A DNA stretch of 64,000 bases from Sulfuritalea sp. (GTDB lineage: Bacteria; Pseudomonadota; Gammaproteobacteria; Burkholderiales; Rhodocyclaceae). Below the pieces are notes generated by a model. It was not told the DNA's origin. It did no database searches and was given only the letters and a program-made list of their open reading frames with translations. This document shows positions 45,861-53,979 of this stretch, piece by piece; the first letter of the stretch is position 1; each line of letters opens with the position of its first letter. Location: assembly GCA_022842325.1 (NCBI GenBank), contig JALHPU010000024.1:1-64000 (forward strand), written 5' to 3'. Made by a program: the position numbers and the translations under genes.

Positions 45861-48239
45861 CTACTTGATGCAAACCGCCCGGACCTGTTTGAGGTCGGTC
45901 ACTCCTTGCAGTGCCTTTTCGAGACCATCCATCTTCAGGGTCAGCATGCCGTCCTCCAGCGCCTGGGCAAACAACTGCACAACGCGCGCATGCTCCTGGA
46001 TCAGCTTCTTCAGGGGTTCGGTACCGATCATCAGTTCGTGCAAGCCGACGCGCCCCTTGTAGCCGCTGCCACCGCAGGTGTCGCAGCCCTTGGCACGCGT
46101 GAAGACCAGATGCCCATCCTTGCCGTAGTCCTTGATCAGGCGCTCGAGCGTCGCCGCATAGGCAGCGTCCTTGTCCTTCAGGAACGGTCCGGTGTTGTCC
46201 AGTTCGCTGCAATACTCCTTCAGGAACAATCGAACTTCTTCGGCATCAGGCGTGTAGGCCTCCTTGCACTTGCACAGCCGCTTGGCCAGACGCTGGGCCA
46301 GAATGCCCAGCAGAGCATCGGAGAAGTTGAAGGGATCCATGCCCATGTCAAGCAAACGAATGATCGATTCCGGTGCACTGTTGGTGTGCAGGGTAGCGAA
46401 TACCAGGTGCCCGGTAAGCGACGCCTCGATGCCGATGCCGGTGGTTTCGGCGTCACGCATCTCGCCCACCATGATGATGTCCGGGTCGGCGCGCAGGAAC
46501 GCCTTCATCACCGTGGCAAAGTCCATCACCTTCTTGTTGACCTGCACCTGGCGCAGGCCTTTCTGGGTAATTTCCACCGGATCTTCCGCGGTCCAGATCT
46601 TGGTATCCACGGTATTCAGATAGCCCAGCACCGAGTGCAGCGTGGTGGTTTTTCCGGAGCCGGTCGGGCCGCAAACAAAAAAGAGGCCATAGGGCTTGGA
46701 GATGGTGGCCTTGAGCTTGGTCAGGTTGGTCGGCAGCACGCCCAGTTTGTCCAGCGGGATCGGTTCGCCGCCGGCGAGAATCCGCATCACCACATCTTCT
46801 ACACCACCGGTGGAAGGAATTGTGGCCACCCGCAGCTCGATATCCAGCGGACCATATTTCTTGAACTTGATCTTGCCGTCCTGCGGCTTGCGACGCTCGG
46901 CAATATCCAGATCGCACATGATCTTGAGACGTGCCACCATGGCATTGCGGTAGCTGGCCGGCACTTCGATGTATTTGGCCAGCGAACCGTCGCGACGGAA
47001 GCGGATCAGCACCTTGTCCTTGCCCAGGCCAGGTTCGATGTGGATGTCCGATGCACCCTGCTGATAGGCATCGACAATGATCTTGTTGACCAGCTTGACC
47101 AGTTCGTTGTCGGCCGCCGCAGAGATGTCGTCGCTGGCGCCGCCTTCACCTTCACCCTCATCCTGATCGAGGGTCGACAGCAGGTCGCCAACAGAACTGT
47201 CGTCGGTGTAGCCGGGGACGCCTGTGGCACCGAACAGCTGATCGAGCGTCTGCACGAACTCGTGGTTGGTGGTGACCCGATAGGCGACCTTGGCCCGCGG
47301 GAAGACGTTATTGACGACACGCGAACCCTTGACCTGCTCGGGGTCCATGCAGACCACCATGACGCCTTCAGCGCCCTCTTCCACGGGAGCCCACTTGGCT
47401 TGCTCCAGGAAATCGCGCTTGAGGTTCTTGAGCAGGTCGACCGGCTTGATGCGGTCGGACCTGAACGGCTCGTAGGGTACGTTGAAAAACTTGCCCAAGG
47501 CCGCGCCCAAGGCCTGGTGTTTGACCTGAAACTCGTTGACCAGAACTTCCTCGATGTCGAGGCTTTTCCGTCGCGCGGTACGCGTGGCCAGTTCCAGCTC
47601 CTGGGCTGAAATGACGGCATCGGAAACCAGGAAGTCGTACTTGGTCTTGACCGCCTGTGCCGGCTTGCTGCGCTGGGTAAAGGCGATTGCAAGCGTCTCG
47701 CACAGGCCCTTGACCCCTTCCTGGGCGATCGCCGCAAACGGCGTTCCGGCCTTATTGTTGATGATCTGCACGACGCCGAGCAATTCGGCGCTTTGCGCAT
47801 CGACCACCGGTGCAACCAGCATCTGCTTGGTGCGATAACCCGTACGTTTGTCCACTTCCTGCAGGAAGCGCAGCGAAGGATTGATCGCCTTGAGTTCCGC
47901 CTCGTCATAGACGTCGCGAATATTCACGGTTTTCTTGGCCAGGGCCACATGCCCGGCGATGCTCTGGTCGGCGATCGGCAGTCGCAGATCCTTGAATGAA
48001 TTCAGGCCGGTCTTCACCTTGGAAACGATGGAAGCCTTGTCGTCACCGACCGTGTAGATCGTCAGCCGATCGGCATTGAACAAACTGCAGATCTCGCCGG
48101 ACAGTTCCAGCATGATTTCATCGATGTTGGAAGTCGCATGAACCTTGTTGGTTACAACTTGCAGGTTCTTGAAAAAGGCCAGACGGCTGTCGACATCGGA
48201 CATGGCCGCGTCGGCCGGGGCAGCAGGAACGGCACTCAT
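45861..48239 (-). CDS. GAF-fused GspE/PilB-type secretion ATPase
   Basis: The protein has 792 residues. A GAF domain (about 20-190; MLVAPVVDAQSAELLGVVQIIN) comes first, then an MshEN-like domain (about 205-330), then the hexameric motor ATPase with GPTGSGKTTTLHSVLGYL near residue 523, an Asp-box-like DPDIIMVGEMRDAETTGIGIEASLTGHLVFATLHT and a C-terminal tetracysteine (CKC near 655 and CDTCGGSGYKGRVGLHEL near 718). MshEN domains bind c-di-GMP in some PilB/MshE proteins. ATG 48239 overlaps the previous stop; the frame upstream is shadow. No pilC/gspF partner is next to it. It probably powers pilus extension or secretion under signal control. Confidence 0.9.
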   Translation of the reverse strand: MSAVPAAPADAAMSDVDSRLAFFKNLQVVTNKVHATSNIDEIMLELSGEICSLFNADRLTIYTVGDDKASIVSKVKTGLNSFKDLRLPIADQSIAGHVALAKKTVNIRDVYDEAELKAINPSLRFLQEVDKRTGYRTKQMLVAPVVDAQSAELLGVVQIINNKAGTPFAAIAQEGVKGLCETLAIAFTQRSKPAQAVKTKYDFLVSDAVISAQELELATRTARRKSLDIEEVLVNEFQVKHQALGAALGKFFNVPYEPFRSDRIKPVDLLKNLKRDFLEQAKWAPVEEGAEGVMVVCMDPEQVKGSRVVNNVFPRAKVAYRVTTNHEFVQTLDQLFGATGVPGYTDDSSVGDLLSTLDQDEGEGEGGASDDISAAADNELVKLVNKIIVDAYQQGASDIHIEPGLGKDKVLIRFRRDGSLAKYIEVPASYRNAMVARLKIMCDLDIAERRKPQDGKIKFKKYGPLDIELRVATIPSTGGVEDVVMRILAGGEPIPLDKLGVLPTNLTKLKATISKPYGLFFVCGPTGSGKTTTLHSVLGYLNTVDTKIWTAEDPVEITQKGLRQVQVNKKVMDFATVMKAFLRADPDIIMVGEMRDAETTGIGIEASLTGHLVFATLHTNSAPESIIRLLDMGMDPFNFSDALLGILAQRLAKRLCKCKEAYTPDAEEVRLFLKEYCSELDNTGPFLKDKDAAYAATLERLIKDYGKDGHLVFTRAKGCDTCGGSGYKGRVGLHELMIGTEPLKKLIQEHARVVQLFAQALEDGMLTLKMDGLEKALQGVTDLKQVRAVCIK

Positions 48240-49303
48240 TCGACTGACTCCATGGCATCCGCATGGGCCCTCATGCCGCCGTCGAGGAGGACGGCATGGA
48301 ACCCACGCTGGGAAAGCAAAAATGCAGCGGCGGAACTGCGTCGTCCCGTCTGGCAATAGACAATGTACTCCCTTGCCGGATCAAGCGCCGTCGAGGCCTG
48401 ACGAATGTCGTCCAGCGGAATGTTGAGAGCTCCCGGGAAACCATCGCTCCTGTATTCGGCAGGAAAGCGCACATCGATCCATGTTGCCCCGGCGGCTATC
48501 CGCCGTTCCGCCTCTGCTCCGGGAACCTTCTGCAACAGCGGGGCGCGCAGCAACTCGTTGAAGTCGTCCTTGGACAGGCACAACAGCACCCCGTCCGTCT
48601 TCATCGTCACGGTTGCATTGCGTACCGTATCGGCCACCAGGGCCTCCTCGCCAAACGCGTCGCCTTCCTTGAGTTCGGCCAGCTGAATCGAGGATCCGGC
48701 AACCAGACGGGAAACCTTGCAGCGTCCGCTTTCGATCAGATAATAAAAATCACCGCTATCGCCCTGCCGGATGATGTCCTGACCGCGCTTGACCTGAACA
48801 CGGTTGAATTTTCCCAGCAATGACTGGATGTTGGCCGGCGGCAGCGAAGCGAATACGCCGACCGTAATATTGTCCAGGGCGAACATGCCTGACATCATGC
48901 GCCAGTCGGTCACCTCCGCGCTGCCCGGCAAGCCGGTCGCGGGTACCGCGAGCTGACTCCAGGTGAGCACGATGTCCAGGGTGTCTTCGTCCAGCGCCAA
49001 CAGGACGATGTCGGTAATGGCCTTGCCCTTGAGGGGCGACTTTCCGCCACGCGCCAGGGGCGCGGCCGCATATTCATGGCCGCCGACAAGTACGCGGGAC
49101 GCGCCGTCCGGCATGCTCGCCAGAAGTTGGCCGCGCACCAGATAGACCACCTGACCGTTCCAGTCGACAGCACGAAATGGCTCGCTGCCGCGTGTGAAGG
49201 TATGCATGCGGCAGCGCGGCAGCAACTCGCGCAAACCATCGTTGCCCAGTGACGCCAGCGGTTGCAGACGGGCGAGGAGGTCAATGCTCACCGAATCAGC
49301 CAT
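48236..49303 (-). CDS. Cyclic-nucleotide-binding protein fused to rhodanese
   Basis: The protein has 355 residues. Residues about 10-130 look like a degenerate cyclic-nucleotide-binding barrel (LLPRCRMHTFTRG, VYLVRGQLLASM). Residues about 150-255 form a clearer one (VQVKRGQDIIRQGDSGDFYYLIESGRCKVSR, LKEGDAFGEEALVADTVRNATVT, the GE...R-A phosphate-binding cassette). The C-terminus is a rhodanese domain with the active-site loop CQTGRRSSAAAF. ATG 49303 lies 2 nt after the neighbouring stop. It is the likely cAMP reader of the operon; the rhodanese cysteine is intact, so sulfur transfer or redox sensing is possible. Confidence 0.87.
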   Translation of the reverse strand: MADSVSIDLLARLQPLASLGNDGLRELLPRCRMHTFTRGSEPFRAVDWNGQVVYLVRGQLLASMPDGASRVLVGGHEYAAAPLARGGKSPLKGKAITDIVLLALDEDTLDIVLTWSQLAVPATGLPGSAEVTDWRMMSGMFALDNITVGVFASLPPANIQSLLGKFNRVQVKRGQDIIRQGDSGDFYYLIESGRCKVSRLVAGSSIQLAELKEGDAFGEEALVADTVRNATVTMKTDGVLLCLSKDDFNELLRAPLLQKVPGAEAERRIAAGATWIDVRFPAEYRSDGFPGALNIPLDDIRQASTALDPAREYIVYCQTGRRSSAAAFLLSQRGFHAVLLDGGMRAHADAMESVE

Positions 49304-49305
49304 GA

Positions 49306-50073
49306 TCAGATTTCGAACAGCTGATTGTTCTGCAGCATTCCAGGGCGGAATTCGCCGATGCAGTCCTCGATTTCCTGCATGGTCAATTCGATCTGGCCCG
49401 GTTTCAAATGGGTAATGAAAACTTCGGCATCGCGCTGCAGATTTGTCAGCTCTTCCAGCAGCATGCTTGGGCACAAATGCAGAGAGGCCACCGCCAGCCC
49501 CTTCTCACTGTTGGAAAACGCGCACTCGATAATCAGGTAGCGCAAGTTTCGAATCTGATTCACCTGCTGCCACAGTTCGGGGCAGGGCCCGGTGTCTCCG
49601 GTGAAGACCAGGCTGGCATGTCCCGAATCCAGGTGATAGCCCACCGCAGGCACCGTGTGATTCGCCGGCAACGGCATGATCTTGCGGCCATCCAGTTCCA
49701 CGACCTCGCCGACGCGTATCGTGGCGAAACGCATGAAAGGCCTTTCCGGCGTAGGTATTTCGCTGAAGTCGGGCCAGATGGCCCAGTTGAATACGTGGGC
49801 CCGGATGATCTCGAGCGTGGCCTCGGTCGCATGCACGATCACCGGCTTATTCCGCATGTCCCCCACCGTATCGAGCATGAACGGCAGGCAGGCCAGATGG
49901 TCCAGATGCGAGTGGGTTACGAAAACGTGATCGATTTGGGCAAGCTCGGCAATCGCCAGATCGCCGACTCCGGTTCCCGCATCGATCAGAATATCGTTAT
50001 CGACCAGGAGCGAGGTGGTACGCAGATGGCGCCCACCGATTCCGCCGCTACAACCGAGGATGCGTACCTTCAT
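49306..50073 (-). CDS. Metallo-beta-lactamase-fold hydrolase, probable cyclic-nucleotide phosphodiesterase
   Basis: The protein has 255 residues. MKVRILGCSGGIGG is followed by the metal-binding HSHLDHLACLPF near residue 55, ANHTVPAVGYHLDSG and LVFTGDTGPCPELW, and the late His in FITHLKPGQ. This pattern is that of class II cAMP phosphodiesterases and RNase-Z-like hydrolases. Placed 5 nt after an adenylate cyclase and 2 nt before a cyclic-nucleotide-binding gene, cAMP hydrolysis is the best prediction. Confidence 0.8.
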   Translation of the reverse strand: MKVRILGCSGGIGGRHLRTTSLLVDNDILIDAGTGVGDLAIAELAQIDHVFVTHSHLDHLACLPFMLDTVGDMRNKPVIVHATEATLEIIRAHVFNWAIWPDFSEIPTPERPFMRFATIRVGEVVELDGRKIMPLPANHTVPAVGYHLDSGHASLVFTGDTGPCPELWQQVNQIRNLRYLIIECAFSNSEKGLAVASLHLCPSMLLEELTNLQRDAEVFITHLKPGQIELTMQEIEDCIGEFRPGMLQNNQLFEI

Positions 50074-50078
50074 GGGGC

Positions 50079-52304
50079 CTATTTGGTTTCAAAAATGGTG
50101 ACGCCATCCCAGTTCTCGCCGGGCGGCTCTTTGCGCAGATGCTCCACGCGCTTGACGTAAAGGTCGTAGAGATAACGCGGCTTGATGCGCTGCAGGTTCA
50201 TCAGCGCGACCTCGGCCTGATCCCAGTCCTGCGAACGGTAGGCTCGCAGCGCCTGATTCCAGAGCTTGATTTCGTCCATCTCCTCACGGGAAACCTTGCC
50301 TTCTTCGCCAATTGGTTCATATATCCCGACGGGATCTTCCTTGCCCTTGACCCGCACCCGGTCGAGCTCGCGGAATACGAATTCCTTCTTCAACAGTTCG
50401 CGGGTGCTTTCGCCAACGATCATCCCCACCCCGTACTGCTTGGTAATGCCCTCAAGGCGGGAACCAAGGTTGACCGCATCGCCCATCACCGTGTAGGACT
50501 GACGTACCGGCGAGCCCATGTCGCCCACAGTCATCGGACCCGTGTTTACGCCAACGCCTATCTTTAGTTCAGGCCAGCCGCGTGCCGACAAGTCCTTGTT
50601 CAGTTCATGCAGTGCAACATGCATTTCAAGTCCGGTAAGTACTGCATTCCTGGCATGTTCCGGATCGTCGACGGGCGCACCCCAGAACGCCATGATCGCG
50701 TCGCCGATATATTTATCAAGGGTACCACGATGTTTGCGGACTATCAGGGTCATGGCGCCCAGATACTGGTTCATCAAGGTCGCCAACTCGTCAGGTTCCA
50801 GGCCTTCGGAGATGGTGGTAAATCCGCGAACGTCGGAAAACAGCACGGTAAGTTCAGCCTTGCGCCCGGCCATGCTGTAGTTCTCGGGATCGCGGCTCAT
50901 TTCCTCGACCAGTTCCGGCGGCACGTACTGGCCGAACAATCCGGTCAGCTGGCGTTTGGTTCGGGACTCGACAAAGTAGCCCCAGGACATGTTCATCGCA
51001 TAAAGCAGCACGATCGCTATCATGCCGTTGGCCAGGGGCAGGACCACGTTGGAGACATGCCAGAAGCTGAAATTCACGCTGAGCAACAGCAGCAAGACGA
51101 TCACACCGACCAGAGTCGCCCGCAAGGGCGACAGCATGGGCAGCAGGAAAGCCATCACTCCGCCCGCAATCAGTACCAATAGAACATCGGCGCCGAGAAT
51201 GTAGGGGGGTTTGTGCTTGACCGCGCCATCCAGCATTCCGGCGATCAGGTTGGCGTGAATCTCGACCCCCGGATAGGCAGCACCCACGGGAGTGGCCCGC
51301 AAGTCCATCAGCCCGGGTGCGGTAGTACCGACCACGGCGACTCGCCCGATCAGTTGTTCCTTGGGCACCCGATTGTTGAGCACATCGGTGATCGAAATGT
51401 AGGGAAAGCTCCCTTGATAGCCGCGGTAGGGAATCAGCGTCGCCGCATTCTCATCGACCGGGATGCGCATGACACCACCACCAGTTCCCTTTAGCTCCAG
51501 CCACTCCATGGCGGCATACGATCCGGGGGAACCTTCCGGATAGCCCGGAATGATGGGAGGATTGCCGAGCAGATTGCGCACCATCGCCAGCGACAACGAC
51601 TCGTAATACTCACCGTTGTATTCGACCAGCAGCGGAACCCGTCGCGACGTACCGTCGATATCCACCAGTGGATTGAAATGCCCGGCACCAGCAGCAGCCT
51701 TCTGAAAATTCGGTAGATTGCCGCCAAAACTGACCCATTGAGTGAATCCTATGCTGCGGCCGCTGAAAGTGCCGGCAGGAAACACCGGATCCGGCGCTGC
51801 GCCTGAACTTGTCCCGCCTTCCTTGCTGGAAAAGTAGTAACCAAGAACTACCGGTCGGTTTTTCAGGGCCGCCGCAAACCTTGCATCATTGTCAAGTTGC
51901 GGACGCAACTCCCGCAAGCTTGCCTGAAAGCCCGCCACGTCCTTCAATTCCTTGCGCGCCAGGGACTCGAGCGACTTGAGGCCGGAGCTATCGTCGGGCT
52001 CGGCAAAAACCACGTCAAATCCGACGAGTTTGATTCCATACTCATCGAACAGTTTGTCCATCAAAATTGCCAGTTTGTCGCGGCCCCACGGCCAGCGCCC
52101 CTGTTCCGCCAGCGACTTCTCGTCGATATCGAGAATCACTATGCGCTGATCCACAAGCTTGGGCATGGTCAGGCGCACCTTCGCGTCATAGATGAGCGAG
52201 TCCATGTGGTTGATGAACGGGATCTGGTAAATGCGCGCCGAATGGCCGAGCAACACCAAGAGGATCAGAAGTCCCAGTCCGTAACGGGGCAAATATTGTT
52301 TCAA
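50079..52304 (-). CDS. CHASE2 class III adenylate cyclase
   Basis: The protein has 741 residues. An N-terminal membrane helix, an extracytoplasmic CHASE2 sensor (about 30-330; IVILDIDEKSLAEQGRWPWGRDKLAIL), three further helices (about 345-440), then the cyclase domain with LTVLFSDVRGFTTISEGL near residue 484 (metal Asp), YIGDAIMAFWGAP (second Asp) and VGVNTGPMTVGDMGS and GDAVNLGSRLEG (transition-state Asn/Arg). All key catalytic residues appear present. Adenylate rather than guanylate specificity is inferred from the family. It is probably the cAMP source for the two downstream genes. Confidence 0.92.
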   Translation of the reverse strand: MKQYLPRYGLGLLILLVLLGHSARIYQIPFINHMDSLIYDAKVRLTMPKLVDQRIVILDIDEKSLAEQGRWPWGRDKLAILMDKLFDEYGIKLVGFDVVFAEPDDSSGLKSLESLARKELKDVAGFQASLRELRPQLDNDARFAAALKNRPVVLGYYFSSKEGGTSSGAAPDPVFPAGTFSGRSIGFTQWVSFGGNLPNFQKAAAGAGHFNPLVDIDGTSRRVPLLVEYNGEYYESLSLAMVRNLLGNPPIIPGYPEGSPGSYAAMEWLELKGTGGGVMRIPVDENAATLIPYRGYQGSFPYISITDVLNNRVPKEQLIGRVAVVGTTAPGLMDLRATPVGAAYPGVEIHANLIAGMLDGAVKHKPPYILGADVLLVLIAGGVMAFLLPMLSPLRATLVGVIVLLLLLSVNFSFWHVSNVVLPLANGMIAIVLLYAMNMSWGYFVESRTKRQLTGLFGQYVPPELVEEMSRDPENYSMAGRKAELTVLFSDVRGFTTISEGLEPDELATLMNQYLGAMTLIVRKHRGTLDKYIGDAIMAFWGAPVDDPEHARNAVLTGLEMHVALHELNKDLSARGWPELKIGVGVNTGPMTVGDMGSPVRQSYTVMGDAVNLGSRLEGITKQYGVGMIVGESTRELLKKEFVFRELDRVRVKGKEDPVGIYEPIGEEGKVSREEMDEIKLWNQALRAYRSQDWDQAEVALMNLQRIKPRYLYDLYVKRVEHLRKEPPGENWDGVTIFETK

Positions 52305-52334
52305 GGAATCTCCGGGGAACGCGCGCCTAGGGCG

Positions 52335-53114
52335 TCAGCCCTTCAGGAAAAATTCCATTTTGACACCGGCCAGTTCGATCACGTCATGGTCGGCAAGTTG
52401 ATGTGCCTGGGTACTGAGCGCCTGGCCGTTGACCACGGGAAAGCTGGCGCCCTCGACGTGCGTAATGAAGTAGCCGTGCGGACGACGGGCGATAACCGCG
52501 ACCTGCACGCCCGGCTTGCCCAGCGTGGTGAGGGTCTTGGTCAACTCCATCTCCTTGCCCGCATTTCCTCCCGAAAGGAGCTGGATTACCCCCAGCGGCA
52601 AGCCCGCGGCCGCCGGAGCGGCCGCCGCAGCGGGTTGCGGAGCCATGCCGGGCGAGGTCGACGTATGCTCCACGCTGGCTGCCGGTACTGCCGGAGCGGC
52701 CGGAGTTGCGTGCGCACCCGGAGTCGTAGCTGCAGCCTGTGCAGCATGCGGCTCAGCCGGCTTTTGCGCAGCTCCGGGGCGCAGAATCATGGTCTTCTCG
52801 AAATCGGCGGCACCCGTTTGCTGCGGCAGTTCGCTGACATACTTCAGGCGGTACTTGCCCAGTTCGATGGTGTCGCCATTTTGCAGAAAATGCTTTTTCA
52901 CCGATTGGCCATTGACGAAAGTGCCGTTGGTACTCCCCAAGTCCTCAAGAAATGAGTCATTGAGGATGGTGATCACCACCGCGTGTTCGCCGGAGATCGC
53001 CAGATTGTCGATCTGAATGTCGTTGTGCGGCTTGCGTCCTATGGTGGTGCGCTCCTTGGTCAAGGGAATTTCCTTGAGCATTGTGGTTTCCATACTGAGT
53101 ATGAGCTTAGCCAT
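52335..53114 (-). CDS. Double FHA-domain protein
   Basis: This 259-residue protein has an FHA domain at about 20-95 (TTIGRKPHNDIQIDNLAISGEHAVV and LGSTNGTFVNGQ, the phosphothreonine-binding Arg, Ser, His and Asn). A low-complexity Ala/Pro linker of about 70 residues follows, then a second, more divergent FHA-like domain (TLGKPGVQVAVIARRPHGYFITHVEG). It lies between the PP2C phosphatase and the adenylate cyclase and is an expected phospho-dependent adaptor for the kinase at 53980. The second domain lacks some signature residues. Confidence 0.88.
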   Translation of the reverse strand: MAKLILSMETTMLKEIPLTKERTTIGRKPHNDIQIDNLAISGEHAVVITILNDSFLEDLGSTNGTFVNGQSVKKHFLQNGDTIELGKYRLKYVSELPQQTGAADFEKTMILRPGAAQKPAEPHAAQAAATTPGAHATPAAPAVPAASVEHTSTSPGMAPQPAAAAAPAAAGLPLGVIQLLSGGNAGKEMELTKTLTTLGKPGVQVAVIARRPHGYFITHVEGASFPVVNGQALSTQAHQLADHDVIELAGVKMEFFLKG

Positions 53115-53147
53115 TGTTTTCGTCCTTCAAGGTCACTGAGCGCTGCA

Positions 53148-53969
53148 TTACTTGAACCAGGCCAGAAGACGGGCCCACCATCCGCGTGCCGCCGGATACT
53201 CGCCCTTCACCTTGACCAGGATTACCGAAACGTTGTCGCGGCCGCCGTTGTCATTGGCCATCTGTATCAATTGCATCGCACACAACTCCAGATTGGCCGA
53301 CAGCGCACCCAGAGTCATCGCAATTTCGTCGTCCTCGACCATGTCATTGAGCCCGTCCGAACACAGCAGATAGACATCGCCCGGTATTACCGCATGATCG
53401 TGTATCTCCGCTGCAACTTCAGGATCGATGCCGACCGCACGGGTAACGAGATTTTTGTTCTGCGAATGACGCGCCTGCTCGGGCGTGATGAGTCCACTGT
53501 CGAGTTGCTCCTGCAGCAGCGAATGGTCGCGCGTTACTTGCTGGAACTCCTCGCCACGCAGACGATACAAGCGCGAGTCGCCGATATGGCCCACCGTCAC
53601 CTTGTTGTCATGAAACACCGCCACCACCAGCGTCGTACCCATCCCGGCATATTGGGGCTGGCTTTGCGACGCCTGATAAATCGCCGCATTGACCCGTGCC
53701 ATTTCCGTATCCAGCACTTGCTGTGCCCACGACTTCCCTGCTGAAACTTCGCTGCTTGGATCGCGCTCGAGAAATGCCTTGTCCAGTTCCGTACCAAGCA
53801 TCGCGGTTGCCATGCCGCTGGCGACCTCACCGGCATTGTAGCCCCCCATTCCGTCAGCCAGAACGGCAAACCCGCGCAGGGGGTTGGCCATCACGGAATC
53901 TTCGTTGTTCGAGCGCACCATGCCCGGGTTGCTGCTTGTGACTATTTCCAGAACAGCACTCATGTCCAT
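53148..53969 (-). CDS. PP2C-type Ser/Thr protein phosphatase
   Basis: The protein has 273 residues with the metal-binding blocks NPGMVRSNNEDSVM, VLADGMGGYNAGEVASG, VGHIGDSRLYRLRGEEFQQVTRDHS and LLCSDGLNDMVEDDE and NDNGGRDNVSVILVKV. This is the full PrpC/Stp set. It starts 10 nt after the kinase stop and should reverse the kinase, a standard bacterial kinase/phosphatase/FHA trio. A second ATG two codons in is equally possible as start. Confidence 0.93.
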   Translation of the reverse strand: MDMSAVLEIVTSSNPGMVRSNNEDSVMANPLRGFAVLADGMGGYNAGEVASGMATAMLGTELDKAFLERDPSSEVSAGKSWAQQVLDTEMARVNAAIYQASQSQPQYAGMGTTLVVAVFHDNKVTVGHIGDSRLYRLRGEEFQQVTRDHSLLQEQLDSGLITPEQARHSQNKNLVTRAVGIDPEVAAEIHDHAVIPGDVYLLCSDGLNDMVEDDEIAMTLGALSANLELCAMQLIQMANDNGGRDNVSVILVKVKGEYPAARGWWARLLAWFK

Positions 53970-53979
53970 GGTTCGGCCC

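Noticed and set aside
45906-47609. 567-codon plus-strand frame
   Set aside because: It is antisense to the GspE-type ATPase gene; no ribosome site or motif.
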